From assembly GCA_041821265.1 (NCBI GenBank), contig JBGUEQ010000013.1, positions 29,293-93,292 on the forward strand: DNA of 64,000 bases, written 5' to 3'. Both the position numbers and the translations under genes were made by a program. The DNA is from Lachnotalea sp041821265 (GTDB lineage: Bacteria; Bacillota; Clostridia; Lachnospirales; Lachnospiraceae). Shown one piece after another: positions 27,046-36,114 of this stretch. The stretch's first letter is position 1, and each line of letters starts with the position of its first letter. Under the pieces are notes generated by a model that ran no database searches, was not told the origin of the DNA, and saw only the letters and a list, made by a program, of their open reading frames with translations.

Positions 27046-28412
27046 CGATAAAAAGACAATGGCTTCTTGGTCTTATGTTTATCGCTATTATTTCAGTGTG
27101 CATCAATTCCTTTGTACTTAGTTCATTGACAAATGACTATTTTAAGAATTATATCAAAGATAATTATGAGACACATTTCAATCAAATCGTTGATTATACC
27201 ACGAGTGCATTAAAAGAAAGTGATTTCTCGGCCAGTCAAATGGCAATTGAATTAGAAACTCATCTAGTGGATCCAATTACACGAATTAAAGTGTACAATA
27301 ATCAAGGTGATTTGATTGTTGACGTTAGTGTGAACAATCAAACATCAAATGGTATGATGAATGGCAAGGGTATGATGAGGGGCTTGATGAGTAAAACTCA
27401 AGATAATCAACTAGAAGAAGTGGATCATGCAGAGATTTTAGACGGAACTCAAGTGATAGGGCAGATTAATATAATGAAATATAGTTCAGCCGAAAATTCA
27501 AATGTTGCTTTGATGTTTCGGTCATCACTGATTAAAAATAGTTTGTATTCCATTGCCATTGTACTTGCTTTTGCAGTTATTATTGGGTTTCTTATTAGTA
27601 GAAAAATCAGCAAAGACTTAATCAATACCGCAAATATGGCACAAAATATTGATGTTGGTAATACTGCAACAAATTTATATTCTAAAGTAAAAGAAATAAG
27701 AGTCATACAGCAAAGTTTAGAATCAGCAAGAGATCGATTGAAACTGAAACAAAAAAGTCGAAAAGCATTAATCGATGAGTTAGTCCATCAGACTAGAACC
27801 CCACTTACCATTTTAAGAACGCATTTGGAAGGAATAGAGGATGGAGTTATTGACATGTCAACGCAAGAAATTAGAACTTGTGAAAACCAAATTGAGAATA
27901 TTACGTCTATTATCACTAATATGAGTGGTATGATAGATGCAGATACGCAAGACGATGTGTTACAAGTAGAGGAGTTTGAATTTAATCAGTTTTTAAAACA
28001 GATTGTAAATGGGCTTCAAATGCAATTTCAAAAAAAGCAAATAGATTTGAAATTGAAAGAATCACAAAAGACGATGATAAGTACAGATAAATATAAATTG
28101 AGTCAAGTGATATATAATATTTTAACCAATGCATATAAATTCACGAAAAAAAATGGGTCAGTATTGTTATATTATCATGTAACGTTAGAAAATTTAGTTT
28201 TAACAATAGAAGATACAGGTTCAGGAATTAGTGAGAAAGAGCAGTTAAAAATCTTTGATGCCTATTATAAGGGAGATTCCACAACCAATGCATCTGGAGA
28301 TGGAATCGGATTATATGTGGCGAAAGAGAATATGACTAAAATGAACGGGAGCATTACGGTTGAGTCAAAATTAAATAAAGGTAGCAAGTTCATTCTTACG
28401 CTGCCTAGATAG
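27042..28412 (+). CDS. Membrane sensor histidine kinase
   Basis: 456 residues: TM1 (about 8-28), an extracytoplasmic region with a Met/Gly-rich stretch (SNGMMNGKGMMRGLMSK, about 105-121), TM2 (about 168-186) and a HAMP-like linker. The dimerisation box is VHQTRTPLTI, with Gln replacing the usual Glu/Asp after His. The ATPase domain has NILTNAYKFT, IEDTGSGIS and GDGIGLYVAKENM. The Met-rich sensor loop could bind a metal such as copper, but that is inference. It partners the preceding regulator. Confidence 0.9.
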   Translation: MTIKRQWLLGLMFIAIISVCINSFVLSSLTNDYFKNYIKDNYETHFNQIVDYTTSALKESDFSASQMAIELETHLVDPITRIKVYNNQGDLIVDVSVNNQTSNGMMNGKGMMRGLMSKTQDNQLEEVDHAEILDGTQVIGQINIMKYSSAENSNVALMFRSSLIKNSLYSIAIVLAFAVIIGFLISRKISKDLINTANMAQNIDVGNTATNLYSKVKEIRVIQQSLESARDRLKLKQKSRKALIDELVHQTRTPLTILRTHLEGIEDGVIDMSTQEIRTCENQIENITSIITNMSGMIDADTQDDVLQVEEFEFNQFLKQIVNGLQMQFQKKQIDLKLKESQKTMISTDKYKLSQVIYNILTNAYKFTKKNGSVLLYYHVTLENLVLTIEDTGSGISEKEQLKIFDAYYKGDSTTNASGDGIGLYVAKENMTKMNGSITVESKLNKGSKFILTLPR

Positions 28413-28439
28413 ATTGATTCATTAATAGAGTCGTATTCT

Positions 28440-28784
28440 TTAAGTTAGTGATGTGTGAATGGGACGGTGCTCTTTACCCCAATCACACATAGCACTAACG
28501 AGAGGTGAAAGACTTTCACCCTTTAGAGTGAGAGAATATTCTACCTTGGGTGGTACTTGAGGATATTCCGTTCTAAGTATAATTCCTTCATCTGCTAATT
28601 CTTTTAATTGAGAGCTTAGCATTTTATGAGTAATTCCGTCGATGCTTTTTTTAAGTACCCCATATCTTACTGTACCCAGACAAGTAAGAAGATAGATTAT
28701 TTTTAATTTCCATTTTCCACTAACAATAGATAATGTGTATTCAAAGGGTTCTTTGTTAGTGATGATACATATTTTTTCTGACAT
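28440..28784 (-). CDS. HxlR-family transcriptional regulator
   Basis: Winged-helix protein of about 114 residues with the family core TLSIVSGKWKLKIIYLL, MLSSQLKELADEGII, PPKVEYSLTLKGESLSPL and a C-terminal MCDWGKEH. Start chosen at ATG 28784 (MSEKICI), preceded by AAAGGAAAGTAATA. It is divergent from the amidohydrolase gene, which is its most likely target. Several HxlR proteins respond to aldehydes or redox signals. Confidence 0.9.
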   Translation of the reverse strand: MSEKICIITNKEPFEYTLSIVSGKWKLKIIYLLTCLGTVRYGVLKKSIDGITHKMLSSQLKELADEGIILRTEYPQVPPKVEYSLTLKGESLSPLVSAMCDWGKEHRPIHTSLT

Positions 28785-28911
28785 ATTATTACTTTCCTTT
28801 TTGTTAGTATATTGCAAAAAAGTGCATACTTTTCTTTTTTTGTATTTTAATTATAATAAAAGATAAGAGAAATAGCAACTCTTAATACTTGAAAGATAAG
28901 GAATGATTATA

Positions 28912-29700
28912 ATGATAATTGATGGACATTCACATGTTACACTACCAGTTGCAGAGCATATAAAAATTATGGATAAGGCAGGTGTAGACAAAACGGTATT
29001 ATTTTCTACATCATTTCATCCAGAGATGGCTGAAAATTTTAAACAGGTTCAATCTTCAATTTCTTATCTCAATGATTTGCTAGCGGGTAAAACAGGTTCT
29101 ATGATTGAAGTAAGGGAAAACTCAATAAAAGAGCTTGTAAATGCAATCAATCAATTTCCAACTCGCTATATTGGATTCGGATCGGTTCCTATAGGGCTAG
29201 ACTATGATGCTACCATGCAGTATGTTGAAGCTAATATTTATAAAAATAATTTAGCAGGAATGGGAGAATTTACACCTGGTAGTGGAAAAATATATCTGTT
29301 GGATAATATTTTTAAGGCATCGAGTGTGTATGGAAAATTACCAGTTTGGATACATGCATTTTTTCCTCTCATATTAAATGATATTTGGGAAATTTCTCAA
29401 TATGCAAAGCAATATCCTGATATTCCAGTTGTTTTGGGACACTTAGGTGGCTGCAATTGGCTTGAAACAATAGATATTGTTAAGAACACGCCGAATCTTT
29501 ATCTTGATACCTCAGCATTTTACTCCACTTTTGTGTTGGGAGCAGTAATTAACGAACTGCCAGAAAAATGTATTTTTGGTGTAGATCGCCCGTTTGGTGA
29601 TCTTGAGTTATCTATAGATTCTGTTTTAAAGGTAGCAAATACAACAGCGGTTGCTAATGCGGTGCTAGGCGAAAATATATCGAAATTATTAGCACTGTAA
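28912..29700 (+). CDS. Amidohydrolase-family metal-dependent hydrolase
   Basis: About 262 residues, TIM-barrel amidohydrolase (Amidohydro_2-like). Metal-binding motifs seen are DGHSH at the N-terminus, WIHAF in the middle, LGHLGGCNW and a late GVDRPFGD carrying the conserved Asp. A start at 28912 fits the upstream AAGGAATG; ATG 28903 is also in frame. The substrate is unknown. It is divergent from an HxlR regulator. Confidence 0.85.
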   Translation: MIIDGHSHVTLPVAEHIKIMDKAGVDKTVLFSTSFHPEMAENFKQVQSSISYLNDLLAGKTGSMIEVRENSIKELVNAINQFPTRYIGFGSVPIGLDYDATMQYVEANIYKNNLAGMGEFTPGSGKIYLLDNIFKASSVYGKLPVWIHAFFPLILNDIWEISQYAKQYPDIPVVLGHLGGCNWLETIDIVKNTPNLYLDTSAFYSTFVLGAVINELPEKCIFGVDRPFGDLELSIDSVLKVANTTAVANAVLGENISKLLAL

Positions 29701-29844
29701 TCTAGAATTCTGATTGCTAAATGTATTTAAATGTTAAATGAGGTCGAATATGAAGTCGATAATGGATATCATTTGGATGTAGCCAAATCAAGAATATTAT
29801 TGCATAAAAAAAGCTGTTATGATATAGTTCAATTGTAAATACAA

Positions 29845-29949
29845 TGTAACTATTTAGGTAACTACGCAGCACCTATAGACACGTGGCATTTTGTAAAACA
29901 AAATACTGAGTCTTGTAGCGTTAACTAAATTGATACTGAATAATTACTA
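29845..29949 (+). repeat. Family B repeat, diverged copy
   Basis: Starts TGTAACTATTTAGGTAAC and ends GATACTGAATAATTAC, with a central GCATTTTGTAAAACAAAATAC hairpin segment followed by GAGTCTTGTAGCG. Same layout as the copies at 33415 and 35845. The preceding 140 bases hold no supported gene. Confidence 0.7.
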
Positions 29950-29980
29950 TATAATAAAATTTAGAAAGGAGGAAATTATA

Positions 29981-30161
29981 ATGATAGCAAAGAATACACA
30001 AACGGGTAAGAATAAGGAATATGATTTAAACAAGATAAGTATCAATCATATTGTTAAGCTAGTAGGGTTATTTCTAAAATTTAATAGTAGTTCATACAGT
30101 TGGTATAATAATTGGAGTATTTATAATTTCAGTTCTTTCTATGGCAGAGTGCTATAGATGA
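29981..30161 (+). pseudogene. Frameshifted small membrane protein gene
   Basis: A strong AAAGGAGGAAATTATA site precedes ATG 29981, and the frame reads MIAKNTQTGKNKEYDLNKIS then NHIVKLVGLFLK. After about 30078 that frame turns polar. The +1 frame then reads LIVVHTVGIIIGVFIISVLS followed by MAECYR and a stop at 30159-30161, a convincing hydrophobic helix. A one-base indel near CTAAAATTT would join the two. The family is not recognised. Confidence 0.5.
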
Positions 30162-30177
30162 TGTGATTATAAATGTT

Positions 30178-30346
30178 TTGTTACTGACAGTATGAGGAAA
30201 TCAGCTGTCAGCAAGAGTAACGTGATAGTAACATATTACAAAAATATTGAGCTGATTATAAGCTTTTGTGTGATACGCAGAATGCTTTTGATGGGCTCTT
30301 TTTGTTTGCATTGCGTAGTGGTAACTATGATGATACTGAATAGTTT
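30178..30346 (+). repeat. Family B repeat, diverged copy
   Basis: The distal part (TTTGCATTGCGTAGTGGTAA then CTATGATGATACTGAATAG, 30305-30343) matches the 3' half of the copy at 35845. The left boundary, near GTTACTGACAG, is less certain. Confidence 0.6.
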
Positions 30347-30363
30347 CGATAGGAGAATGAAAT

Positions 30364-30549
30364 ATGGCAAGAGATAGAGAAACCGTGTGCATTTATTATG
30401 AGTCACATGGTATATGTAAAAAAGGAAGAGAGGCAAATCACAAAGGTTATTGTCAAAAATGTGATAAGTATTATCCGCGAGTAAGAGAAAAACATATCAA
30501 TCAAAAGAAAAAGCAAATAGAGAAAATAAGGAAAGAGGAGAAATATTAA
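30364..30549 (+). CDS. Small Cys-rich basic protein upstream of rtcB
   Basis: 61 residues: MARDRETVCIYYESHGICKK, then GYCQKCDKYYPR and a highly basic C-terminal helix (HINQKKKQIEKIRKEE). Four cysteines (C-x8-C, CxxC) suggest a zinc knuckle. It ends one base before the rtcB start, so co-translation is expected. I recall similar mini-proteins beside RtcB genes in other Firmicutes; the function is unknown, and RNA binding or an RtcB accessory role is inference. Confidence 0.75.
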   Translation: MARDRETVCIYYESHGICKKGREANHKGYCQKCDKYYPRVREKHINQKKKQIEKIRKEEKY

Positions 30550-30550
30550 T

Positions 30551-31762
30551 ATGAAAATAGTAGAGGGGAAATTTAATACGGCGAAGGTATTTGCTGATGA
30601 AATAGAAGAAATGGCATTTTTACAAGTGAAAGAGCTTTGTGATCAGGAATTTGTGCATAATGCAAAGATTCGAATTATGCCAGATGTACATGCAGGAGCT
30701 GGTTGTACCATTGGAACAACAATGACAATAACTGATAAAATCGTTCCTAATTTAGTGGGTGTAGATATCGGATGTGGTATGGAAACAATCCAAATAGAAA
30801 ATAAGCATATTGAGTTAGAAAAATTAGATAAGCTAATAAGAGAGAAAATTCCTTCCGGGTATAACATTCGTGAAAGAGCACATAAATTTAGTACAGAAAT
30901 TGATTTGAATGAGTTGCGTTGTTTAAGAGAGGCGAATATCAATGTGGAACGAGCAAAGAAAAGCATAGGGACGCTAGGTGGTGGAAATCACTTTATTGAG
31001 GCAAATAAAGATGAAAAGAAACAAATATTTATAGTAGTTCATTCTGGAAGTCGTCATTTGGGTTTGGAGGTTGCAGGTTTTTATCAAGAACAGGCATATC
31101 AATCACTTAACGGCAATACAAATAAAGAGATAGAGTTATTAATAGAAAATTATAAAGAATCTGGTCGTGAGACAGAGATTTCAAGTGCGGTAAAAGAACG
31201 AAAAGAAATGGTGAAAACTGAAATCCCCAAAGAATTGGCATATGTAGAGGGGAAACTTATGGAGGATTATATTCATGATATGAAGATTGTACAAAGATTT
31301 GCTATGTTAAATCGAAAAGCAATGATGGATGAACTGATTCGTGGAATGAAGTTGAAAGTAAAGGAAGAGTTTACGACAATACACAACTATATTGATACCG
31401 ATGCTATGATTTTAAGGAAAGGAGCGGTATCGGCAAAAAAAGGTGAAAAAATATTAATACCCATTAATATGCGAGACGGCTCATTGATATGTATTGGAAA
31501 AGGAAATGAAGACTGGAATCAATCTGCACCACACGGAGCAGGACGTCTTATGTCAAGAAGAGATGCTAAAAATTCATTTACAGTATCTGAGTTTAAAAAA
31601 CAGATGACGAAGGTTTATACAACTTCTGTTAATGCAAAAACTTTGGATGAATGTCCAATGGCATATAAGAACATGGAGGATATTATAAGAAATATAGGAG
31701 ATACAGTAGATATAATAAGCACAATCATACCAATTTATAATTTTAAGGCTTCTGAAGAATAG
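30551..31762 (+). CDS. rtcB: RtcB-family RNA ligase
   Basis: GTP- and Mn-dependent ligase joining 2',3'-cyclic phosphate or 3'-phosphate RNA ends to 5'-OH. Active-site motifs are intact: PDVHAGAGCTIG (Asp45, His47), VGVDIGCGM (Cys75), GGGNHFIE (Asn146, His147), VVHSGSRHLG (His164) and PHGAGRLMSRR with the guanylylated His328. At 403 residues it is shorter than the E. coli type but typical of the compact bacterial group. There is no RtcA or RtcR nearby. Confidence 0.93.
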   Translation: MKIVEGKFNTAKVFADEIEEMAFLQVKELCDQEFVHNAKIRIMPDVHAGAGCTIGTTMTITDKIVPNLVGVDIGCGMETIQIENKHIELEKLDKLIREKIPSGYNIRERAHKFSTEIDLNELRCLREANINVERAKKSIGTLGGGNHFIEANKDEKKQIFIVVHSGSRHLGLEVAGFYQEQAYQSLNGNTNKEIELLIENYKESGRETEISSAVKERKEMVKTEIPKELAYVEGKLMEDYIHDMKIVQRFAMLNRKAMMDELIRGMKLKVKEEFTTIHNYIDTDAMILRKGAVSAKKGEKILIPINMRDGSLICIGKGNEDWNQSAPHGAGRLMSRRDAKNSFTVSEFKKQMTKVYTTSVNAKTLDECPMAYKNMEDIIRNIGDTVDIISTIIPIYNFKASEE

Positions 31763-31790
31763 AATGTATTAATAAATTTTACCCTCTTAG

Positions 31791-31819
31791 CATAATCCCT
31801 GTCTTATGGTGCATATACT
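31791..31819 (+). promoter_or_regulatory. Candidate sigma-E (sporulation) promoter of spoIVA
   Basis: CATAAT (31791-31796) and CATATACT (31812-31819) are about 15 bases apart. They resemble the sigma-E ATA / CATACANT pattern, and spoIVA is a known sigma-E gene in Bacillus and Clostridium. By-eye match only. Confidence 0.5.
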
Positions 31820-31865
31820 ATATCAGCACATCACGATATATTATTACAAGGGGGTATTTTGATAC

Positions 31866-33347
31866 ATGGAATCAAATAAAGAATTCAATCTATACAAAGA
31901 CATACAAATGCGCACCGGTGGAGAAATATACATAGGAGTGGTGGGACCAGTAAGGACAGGAAAATCAACGTTTATTAAAAGATTTATGGACTTAATGGTT
32001 CTTCCAAATATTGAAAACGAACATGTTAGACAAAGGACACAAGATGAGTTGCCACAATCGGCAACGGGAAAAACAATTATGACAACAGAACCCAAATTTA
32101 TTCCAAAAGAAGCTGCTCGTATTTCTTTAGCAGATGATGTTGCGGTTGATGTAAGATTAATAGACTGTGTTGGGTATATGGTGGAGGGTGCAACAGGTCA
32201 TATTGAAGATAACGAAGAGCGCCTTGTTAAAACACCGTGGTTTGATTATGAAATACCGTTTACACAGGCAGCAGAACTGGGAACAAAGAAGGTTATTAAT
32301 GACCATTCTACGATTGGAATTGTGATTACATGTGATGGCTCCTTTAGTGAACTTCCAAGAGAAAACTATGCCAAACCAGAGGAAAAGACAATACAAGAGC
32401 TAAAGAAATTAGGTAAACCATTTGTGGTACTTGTTAATAGTCAAAAACCATTTAGTGAAGAGGCTGTAACCTTAGCAAAAAACATTGAAGAAAAGTATAA
32501 AGTAACCGCTATGCCAGTGAATTGTGAGCAATTAAGAAAAGAAGACATTAATAAAATACTAGAGCAAATTTTATACGAATTTCCAATTTCAGAAATTGAA
32601 TTTTATATTCCCAAATGGGTTGAAATGTTACCAATGGACAATAAAATCAAGTCTGATTTGGTTAGTAAAATCAAAGATATTATTAAGTCTGTTAAAATGA
32701 TTAAAGATGCTGGCAACGAGAATATGCAAATAGATAGTGAATACATAAAAAGGCTAAAAGTTGACTCGATTTCAATGGCGACAGGATGCATTAAAGTAAT
32801 TATTGAAATATTTGAAAAGTATTATTATGAAATTATAAGTGAAATGACAGGAACCAACATTGATGGTGAATATCAGATGATTGGCATGCTCAAAGAGCTT
32901 TCGAAGATGAAGAAAGAATATGTGAAAGTATTGAGTGCGGTTAATTCTGTGCGCCAGCGTGGTTATGGTGTTGTGACACCAGAGCAAAGTGAAATTGTAT
33001 TAGATGAGCCAGTTTTAATTAAGCATGGTAATAAGTTTGGTGTAAAAATCAAAGCAGAGAGTCCATCAATTCATATGATTCGCGCAAATATCGAAACAGA
33101 AATAGCACCAATTGTTGGAAGTGAAGAACAAGCAGAAGATTTGATAAAATTCATTAAAACTTCAAATAACAATAATGAAGGAATTTGGAAAGCTAATATA
33201 TTTGGAAAGTCGATTGAACAATTAGTGGAAGATGGTATTAATAGTAAAATTGCACAGATGTCAGATGATAGCCAACTTAAATTGCAGGAAACAATGCAAA
33301 AAATTGTGAATGATAGTAACGGTGGACTTGTTTGTATTATAATTTGA
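31866..33347 (+). CDS. spoIVA: Stage IV sporulation protein A (spore coat scaffold ATPase)
   Basis: ATP-hydrolysing protein that polymerises on the forespore surface and anchors the coat. Recognised by GEIYIGVVGPVRTGKSTFIK (Walker A GPVRTGKST) near residue 26, RQRTQDELPQSATGKTIMTT, VRLIDCVGYMVEGATGH and a hydrophobic C-terminal tail SNGGLVCIII. The 493-residue length is normal. It shows the host is a spore former. Confidence 0.97.
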   Translation: MESNKEFNLYKDIQMRTGGEIYIGVVGPVRTGKSTFIKRFMDLMVLPNIENEHVRQRTQDELPQSATGKTIMTTEPKFIPKEAARISLADDVAVDVRLIDCVGYMVEGATGHIEDNEERLVKTPWFDYEIPFTQAAELGTKKVINDHSTIGIVITCDGSFSELPRENYAKPEEKTIQELKKLGKPFVVLVNSQKPFSEEAVTLAKNIEEKYKVTAMPVNCEQLRKEDINKILEQILYEFPISEIEFYIPKWVEMLPMDNKIKSDLVSKIKDIIKSVKMIKDAGNENMQIDSEYIKRLKVDSISMATGCIKVIIEIFEKYYYEIISEMTGTNIDGEYQMIGMLKELSKMKKEYVKVLSAVNSVRQRGYGVVTPEQSEIVLDEPVLIKHGNKFGVKIKAESPSIHMIRANIETEIAPIVGSEEQAEDLIKFIKTSNNNNEGIWKANIFGKSIEQLVEDGINSKIAQMSDDSQLKLQETMQKIVNDSNGGLVCIII

Positions 33348-33360
33348 CAAATTTTTAAGG

Positions 33361-33402
33361 ATGACGCCTTACTTCTGTATATGCAGGAGAGGCGTTATTT
33401 TT
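33361..33402 (+). terminator. Terminator after spoIVA
   Basis: ATGACGCCT pairs with AGGCGTTAT (one G-T wobble) across a 20-nt loop and is followed by TTTTT. Confidence 0.75.
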
Positions 33403-33414
33403 GATGAATTGAAT

Positions 33415-33547
33415 TGTAACCTATTCAGTACCCATAAACGCGAGGCGTTTTGCTAAATAAAACCCGAGTTTTGTAGCACCAAATGCAATTATCATGCAGT
33501 TTGTGTGCATCGAGTAGCGGTAATTATGAAGGTACTGAATAGTTATA
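33415..33547 (+). repeat. Family B repeat, full copy
   Basis: Ends TGTAACCTATTCAGTACC and GGTACTGAATAGTTAT are imperfect inverted repeats. The interior matches the copy at 35845: AACGCGAGGCGTTTTGC, CCCGAGTTTTGTAGC and GCATCGAGTAGCGG. It occupies most of the gap before the lanF gene. Confidence 0.85.
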
Positions 33548-33624
33548 TTAAATTACATAATTAAATCCTTATAGAATTCTTATAATAATCCATTATTATA
33601 TTACAAAACGGAGGTAATATAATA

Positions 33625-34332
33625 ATGGATCATTTAATTTTAGAAACAAAACAATTATGTAAAACATTTGATAATCAGGAAGCTGTAAAAAATGTATCGT
33701 TACAGATTCCTAAGAATTGTGTTTATGCTTTATTGGGAGCAAACGGTGCCGGAAAGTCTACAACACTTAAAATGCTATCAGGAATGCTTCGCCCAACATC
33801 TGGGAAAATATTGTTTGATGGAAACAAGTGGAAGAGATCTGATTTGCATGATATTGGAGTATTAATAGAGGAGGCTCCCTTATATCCAAATTTGAGTGCA
33901 GTAGAGAATCTACAGGTTAGAACAATGGCACTCGGTATTGATGAGGCAAGAATTAAGGAAGTACTTAGAATAGTGGATTTAGAAAATACAGGAAAAAAGA
34001 AAGCAGGCCAGTTCTCAATGGGAATGAAACAAAGACTAGGAATTGCAATTGCTCTTATTAATAGCCCCAAACTACTTATCCTTGATGAACCTACGAATGG
34101 ATTAGATCCATTTGGAATACAAGAACTTCGTGAACTAATATGTTCATTTCCAAGTAAAGGGATAACCGTTATTGTATCAAGCCATATACTTAGTGAAGTG
34201 AGTCAGATGGCAGATTATATTGGTATTATGGCTGGTGGAGTTCTGGGATATCAAAGTAAATTTAATCAAGAGGAAAATCTAGAAGAACTCTTTATGAATG
34301 TTGCAGGTAAATATCGTAGGGAGGGTGAATAA
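33625..34332 (+). CDS. Lantibiotic-protection ABC transporter ATPase (LanF type)
   Basis: 235-residue ABC ATPase with Walker A GANGAGKST, signature FSMGMKQRLGIA and Walker B LLILDEPTNGLDP. In the Q-loop position it has Glu (VLIEEAPLYPNLSAVENL), the E-loop that marks LanF-type ATPases. Two dissimilar membrane proteins follow, as in LanFEG or CprABC systems, which expel or detach lantibiotics and other cationic peptides. CGGAGGTAATATAATA precedes the ATG. Confidence 0.92.
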   Translation: MDHLILETKQLCKTFDNQEAVKNVSLQIPKNCVYALLGANGAGKSTTLKMLSGMLRPTSGKILFDGNKWKRSDLHDIGVLIEEAPLYPNLSAVENLQVRTMALGIDEARIKEVLRIVDLENTGKKKAGQFSMGMKQRLGIAIALINSPKLLILDEPTNGLDPFGIQELRELICSFPSKGITVIVSSHILSEVSQMADYIGIMAGGVLGYQSKFNQEENLEELFMNVAGKYRREGE

Positions 34333-34334
34333 AA

Positions 34335-35096
34335 ATGAATCATTATATAAGCGCAGAGAGATTAAAATGTAAACACACAGCATTAAATAAATTATCATGG
34401 GCAGTACCTTGCTCCATAATGATACTGTCAATGCTACTTACAGGAAACTACTTTGCAATAGATTACTATAATTGGTGGTATGTCACAATTATGCCAGTTA
34501 TGTTAGCTTTATCTTGCTGTATGTTTTCTAAAATAGATAGTAAAATGAAATATAGAGCAATTTTATCCTTACCATTGTCGAGACAAAAAATGTGGTTTGC
34601 TAAAGTTTTTGTAATGATAGAACAATTGGTATTTTCTAACCTGATCATGTTTGTGACATCTATAATTGGAGTCAAATTATTAGAATTGCTAGGAATTAAA
34701 GCAATCGTTAATGTATCAATTTTGAATATATTATTTGCAAGTCTTATCATAAGTATTGTTAGTATTTGGCAGATTCCATTAAGTTTATTTTTAGCAGAAA
34801 AAATTGGTATGTTTCCAAGCATAATAGTCAATACAGGAGGTAATATCATAGGTGCAATTTTTTTTTCCTTGACTAAATTTTGGATATTCATTCCTTATTC
34901 TTATGCAGCAAGATTAATGTGTCCCATACTAAATGTTTTGCCGAATGGCTTAGAAGCAAAGGCAGGTAGTATGACATTTAAGGAAGAACTATTATCCGGG
35001 CATGTTGTAGCACCAGGAATCATTATTTCACTTGTTTTATTTCTAATTATTACGTTTATTACGGGCAAATGGTTTGGTAAAAGGGAGGCAGTATAA
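34335..35096 (+). CDS. Lantibiotic-protection ABC permease (LanE/MutE type)
   Basis: 253-residue membrane protein with about six helices. The start (MNHYISAERLKCKHTALNKL) and internal WWYVTIMPVMLALSC with RAILSLPLSRQKMWFAK are typical of MutE/EpiE permeases. It begins two bases after lanF stops and is followed immediately by the second permease. Confidence 0.88.
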   Translation: MNHYISAERLKCKHTALNKLSWAVPCSIMILSMLLTGNYFAIDYYNWWYVTIMPVMLALSCCMFSKIDSKMKYRAILSLPLSRQKMWFAKVFVMIEQLVFSNLIMFVTSIIGVKLLELLGIKAIVNVSILNILFASLIISIVSIWQIPLSLFLAEKIGMFPSIIVNTGGNIIGAIFFSLTKFWIFIPYSYAARLMCPILNVLPNGLEAKAGSMTFKEELLSGHVVAPGIIISLVLFLIITFITGKWFGKREAV

Positions 35097-35097
35097 C

Positions 35098-35844
35098 ATG
35101 AAACATTTTTTTAGACTTCTTAAATCAGATTTTATGAAAATGAGACATACTATGTTTTACACGCTTCATATAGCAATTCCAGTAATAATAGCTACATTAA
35201 TACTTGTTTATTATGCATTGACAGGATATAGCAATATAGGTAAAATACAAGCATTTATTGAAATGATAGCAATCAGTTTTCCATTTGTTGGAGCACTTAT
35301 GGTATCTATGTCTATGGAATCAGAAGCACAGGCAGGTAATTTTAAAGAATTATTGTCTTGTGAATTTGGAAAAACCATCCTGTTTATTAGTAAACTAAGC
35401 TGTTTGCTAATTAACGGGATAATAGCCGTAACAATTGCAATGACTGAATTCTATATAGGATTTACATATATTTTAGGACAAAATCCATTTAAGTTATCAT
35501 TTTATGTAGAGATTTGGTTGGTTTTAATAGTTGGACAAATTTTTGAGTATATTTTTCATTGTATCTTATCTATATGGTATGGACAAGGAATTACAATTGC
35601 TGTAGGTATTTTAGAAACACTAATAGCAGCACTTATGTTGACAGGACTAGGTGATGGTATATGGAAAGTGATTCCGTGTTCCTGGAGTGCTAGATTATGT
35701 GATTATAGTATGTTATATTATTCAAATAAAGAGTTTTTATTTACAAATATGCAATCGGAATTTTGGATGATTGCAATATTTACAATCATTAGTTTTATTA
35801 TTGCATTAGGCTTATTTAATCGATTTGAAGGTAGAATAAATTGA
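35098..35844 (+). CDS. Lantibiotic-protection ABC permease (LanG/MutG type)
   Basis: About 248 residues and six helices. The opening KHFFRLLKSDFMKMRHTMFY and later SMESEAQAGNFKELLS match MutG-family permeases. Start chosen at ATG 35098 after GGGAGGCAGTATAAC; a longer frame from 35074 overlaps lanE. A family B repeat begins directly after the stop codon. Confidence 0.88.
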   Translation: MKHFFRLLKSDFMKMRHTMFYTLHIAIPVIIATLILVYYALTGYSNIGKIQAFIEMIAISFPFVGALMVSMSMESEAQAGNFKELLSCEFGKTILFISKLSCLLINGIIAVTIAMTEFYIGFTYILGQNPFKLSFYVEIWLVLIVGQIFEYIFHCILSIWYGQGITIAVGILETLIAALMLTGLGDGIWKVIPCSWSARLCDYSMLYYSNKEFLFTNMQSEFWMIAIFTIISFIIALGLFNRFEGRIN

Positions 35845-35980
35845 GGTAACTATTCAGAACCCCACTAACGCGAGGTGTTTTGCAAAGCAAAATCCCGAGT
35901 TTTATAGCGATAAAATGCAAGTTTCTTGCATTTTATGTACTTCGGTGTAGCTAGAACTATGGAGGTACTGAATAGTTACA
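35845..35980 (+). repeat. Family B repeat, best-preserved copy
   Basis: Begins GGTAACTATTCAGAACC and ends GGTACTGAATAGTTACA. Internal hairpins are TTTTGCAAAGCAAAA and ATGCAAGTTTCTTGCAT. It lies between the LanFEG genes and their regulator genes. The 36115 start region contains a further weak hairpin (CTCAAACGAAC with TTGAG). Confidence 0.88.
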
Positions 35981-36114
35981 ATAAATATATAAATTACAGT
36001 AGAAGCGTGAAAGAATTTTAATGAAAGGATAAATACAAACACAGAACTTTTATACGTTGTGTTTGCGTCTCAAACGAACATACCAGCATTTTGCTTGAGA
36101 CTTGGTATCAAATT

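Noticed and set aside
29731..29838. 35-codon plus-strand frame beginning MLNEVEYEVDNGYHLDV
   Set aside because: It lacks a ribosome binding site and a recognisable family; it could be a remnant but cannot be supported.
29845..35980. CRISPR array suggested by repeated sequences
   Set aside because: The repeats are kilobases apart, diverged and in both orientations, with no regular spacers or cas genes.
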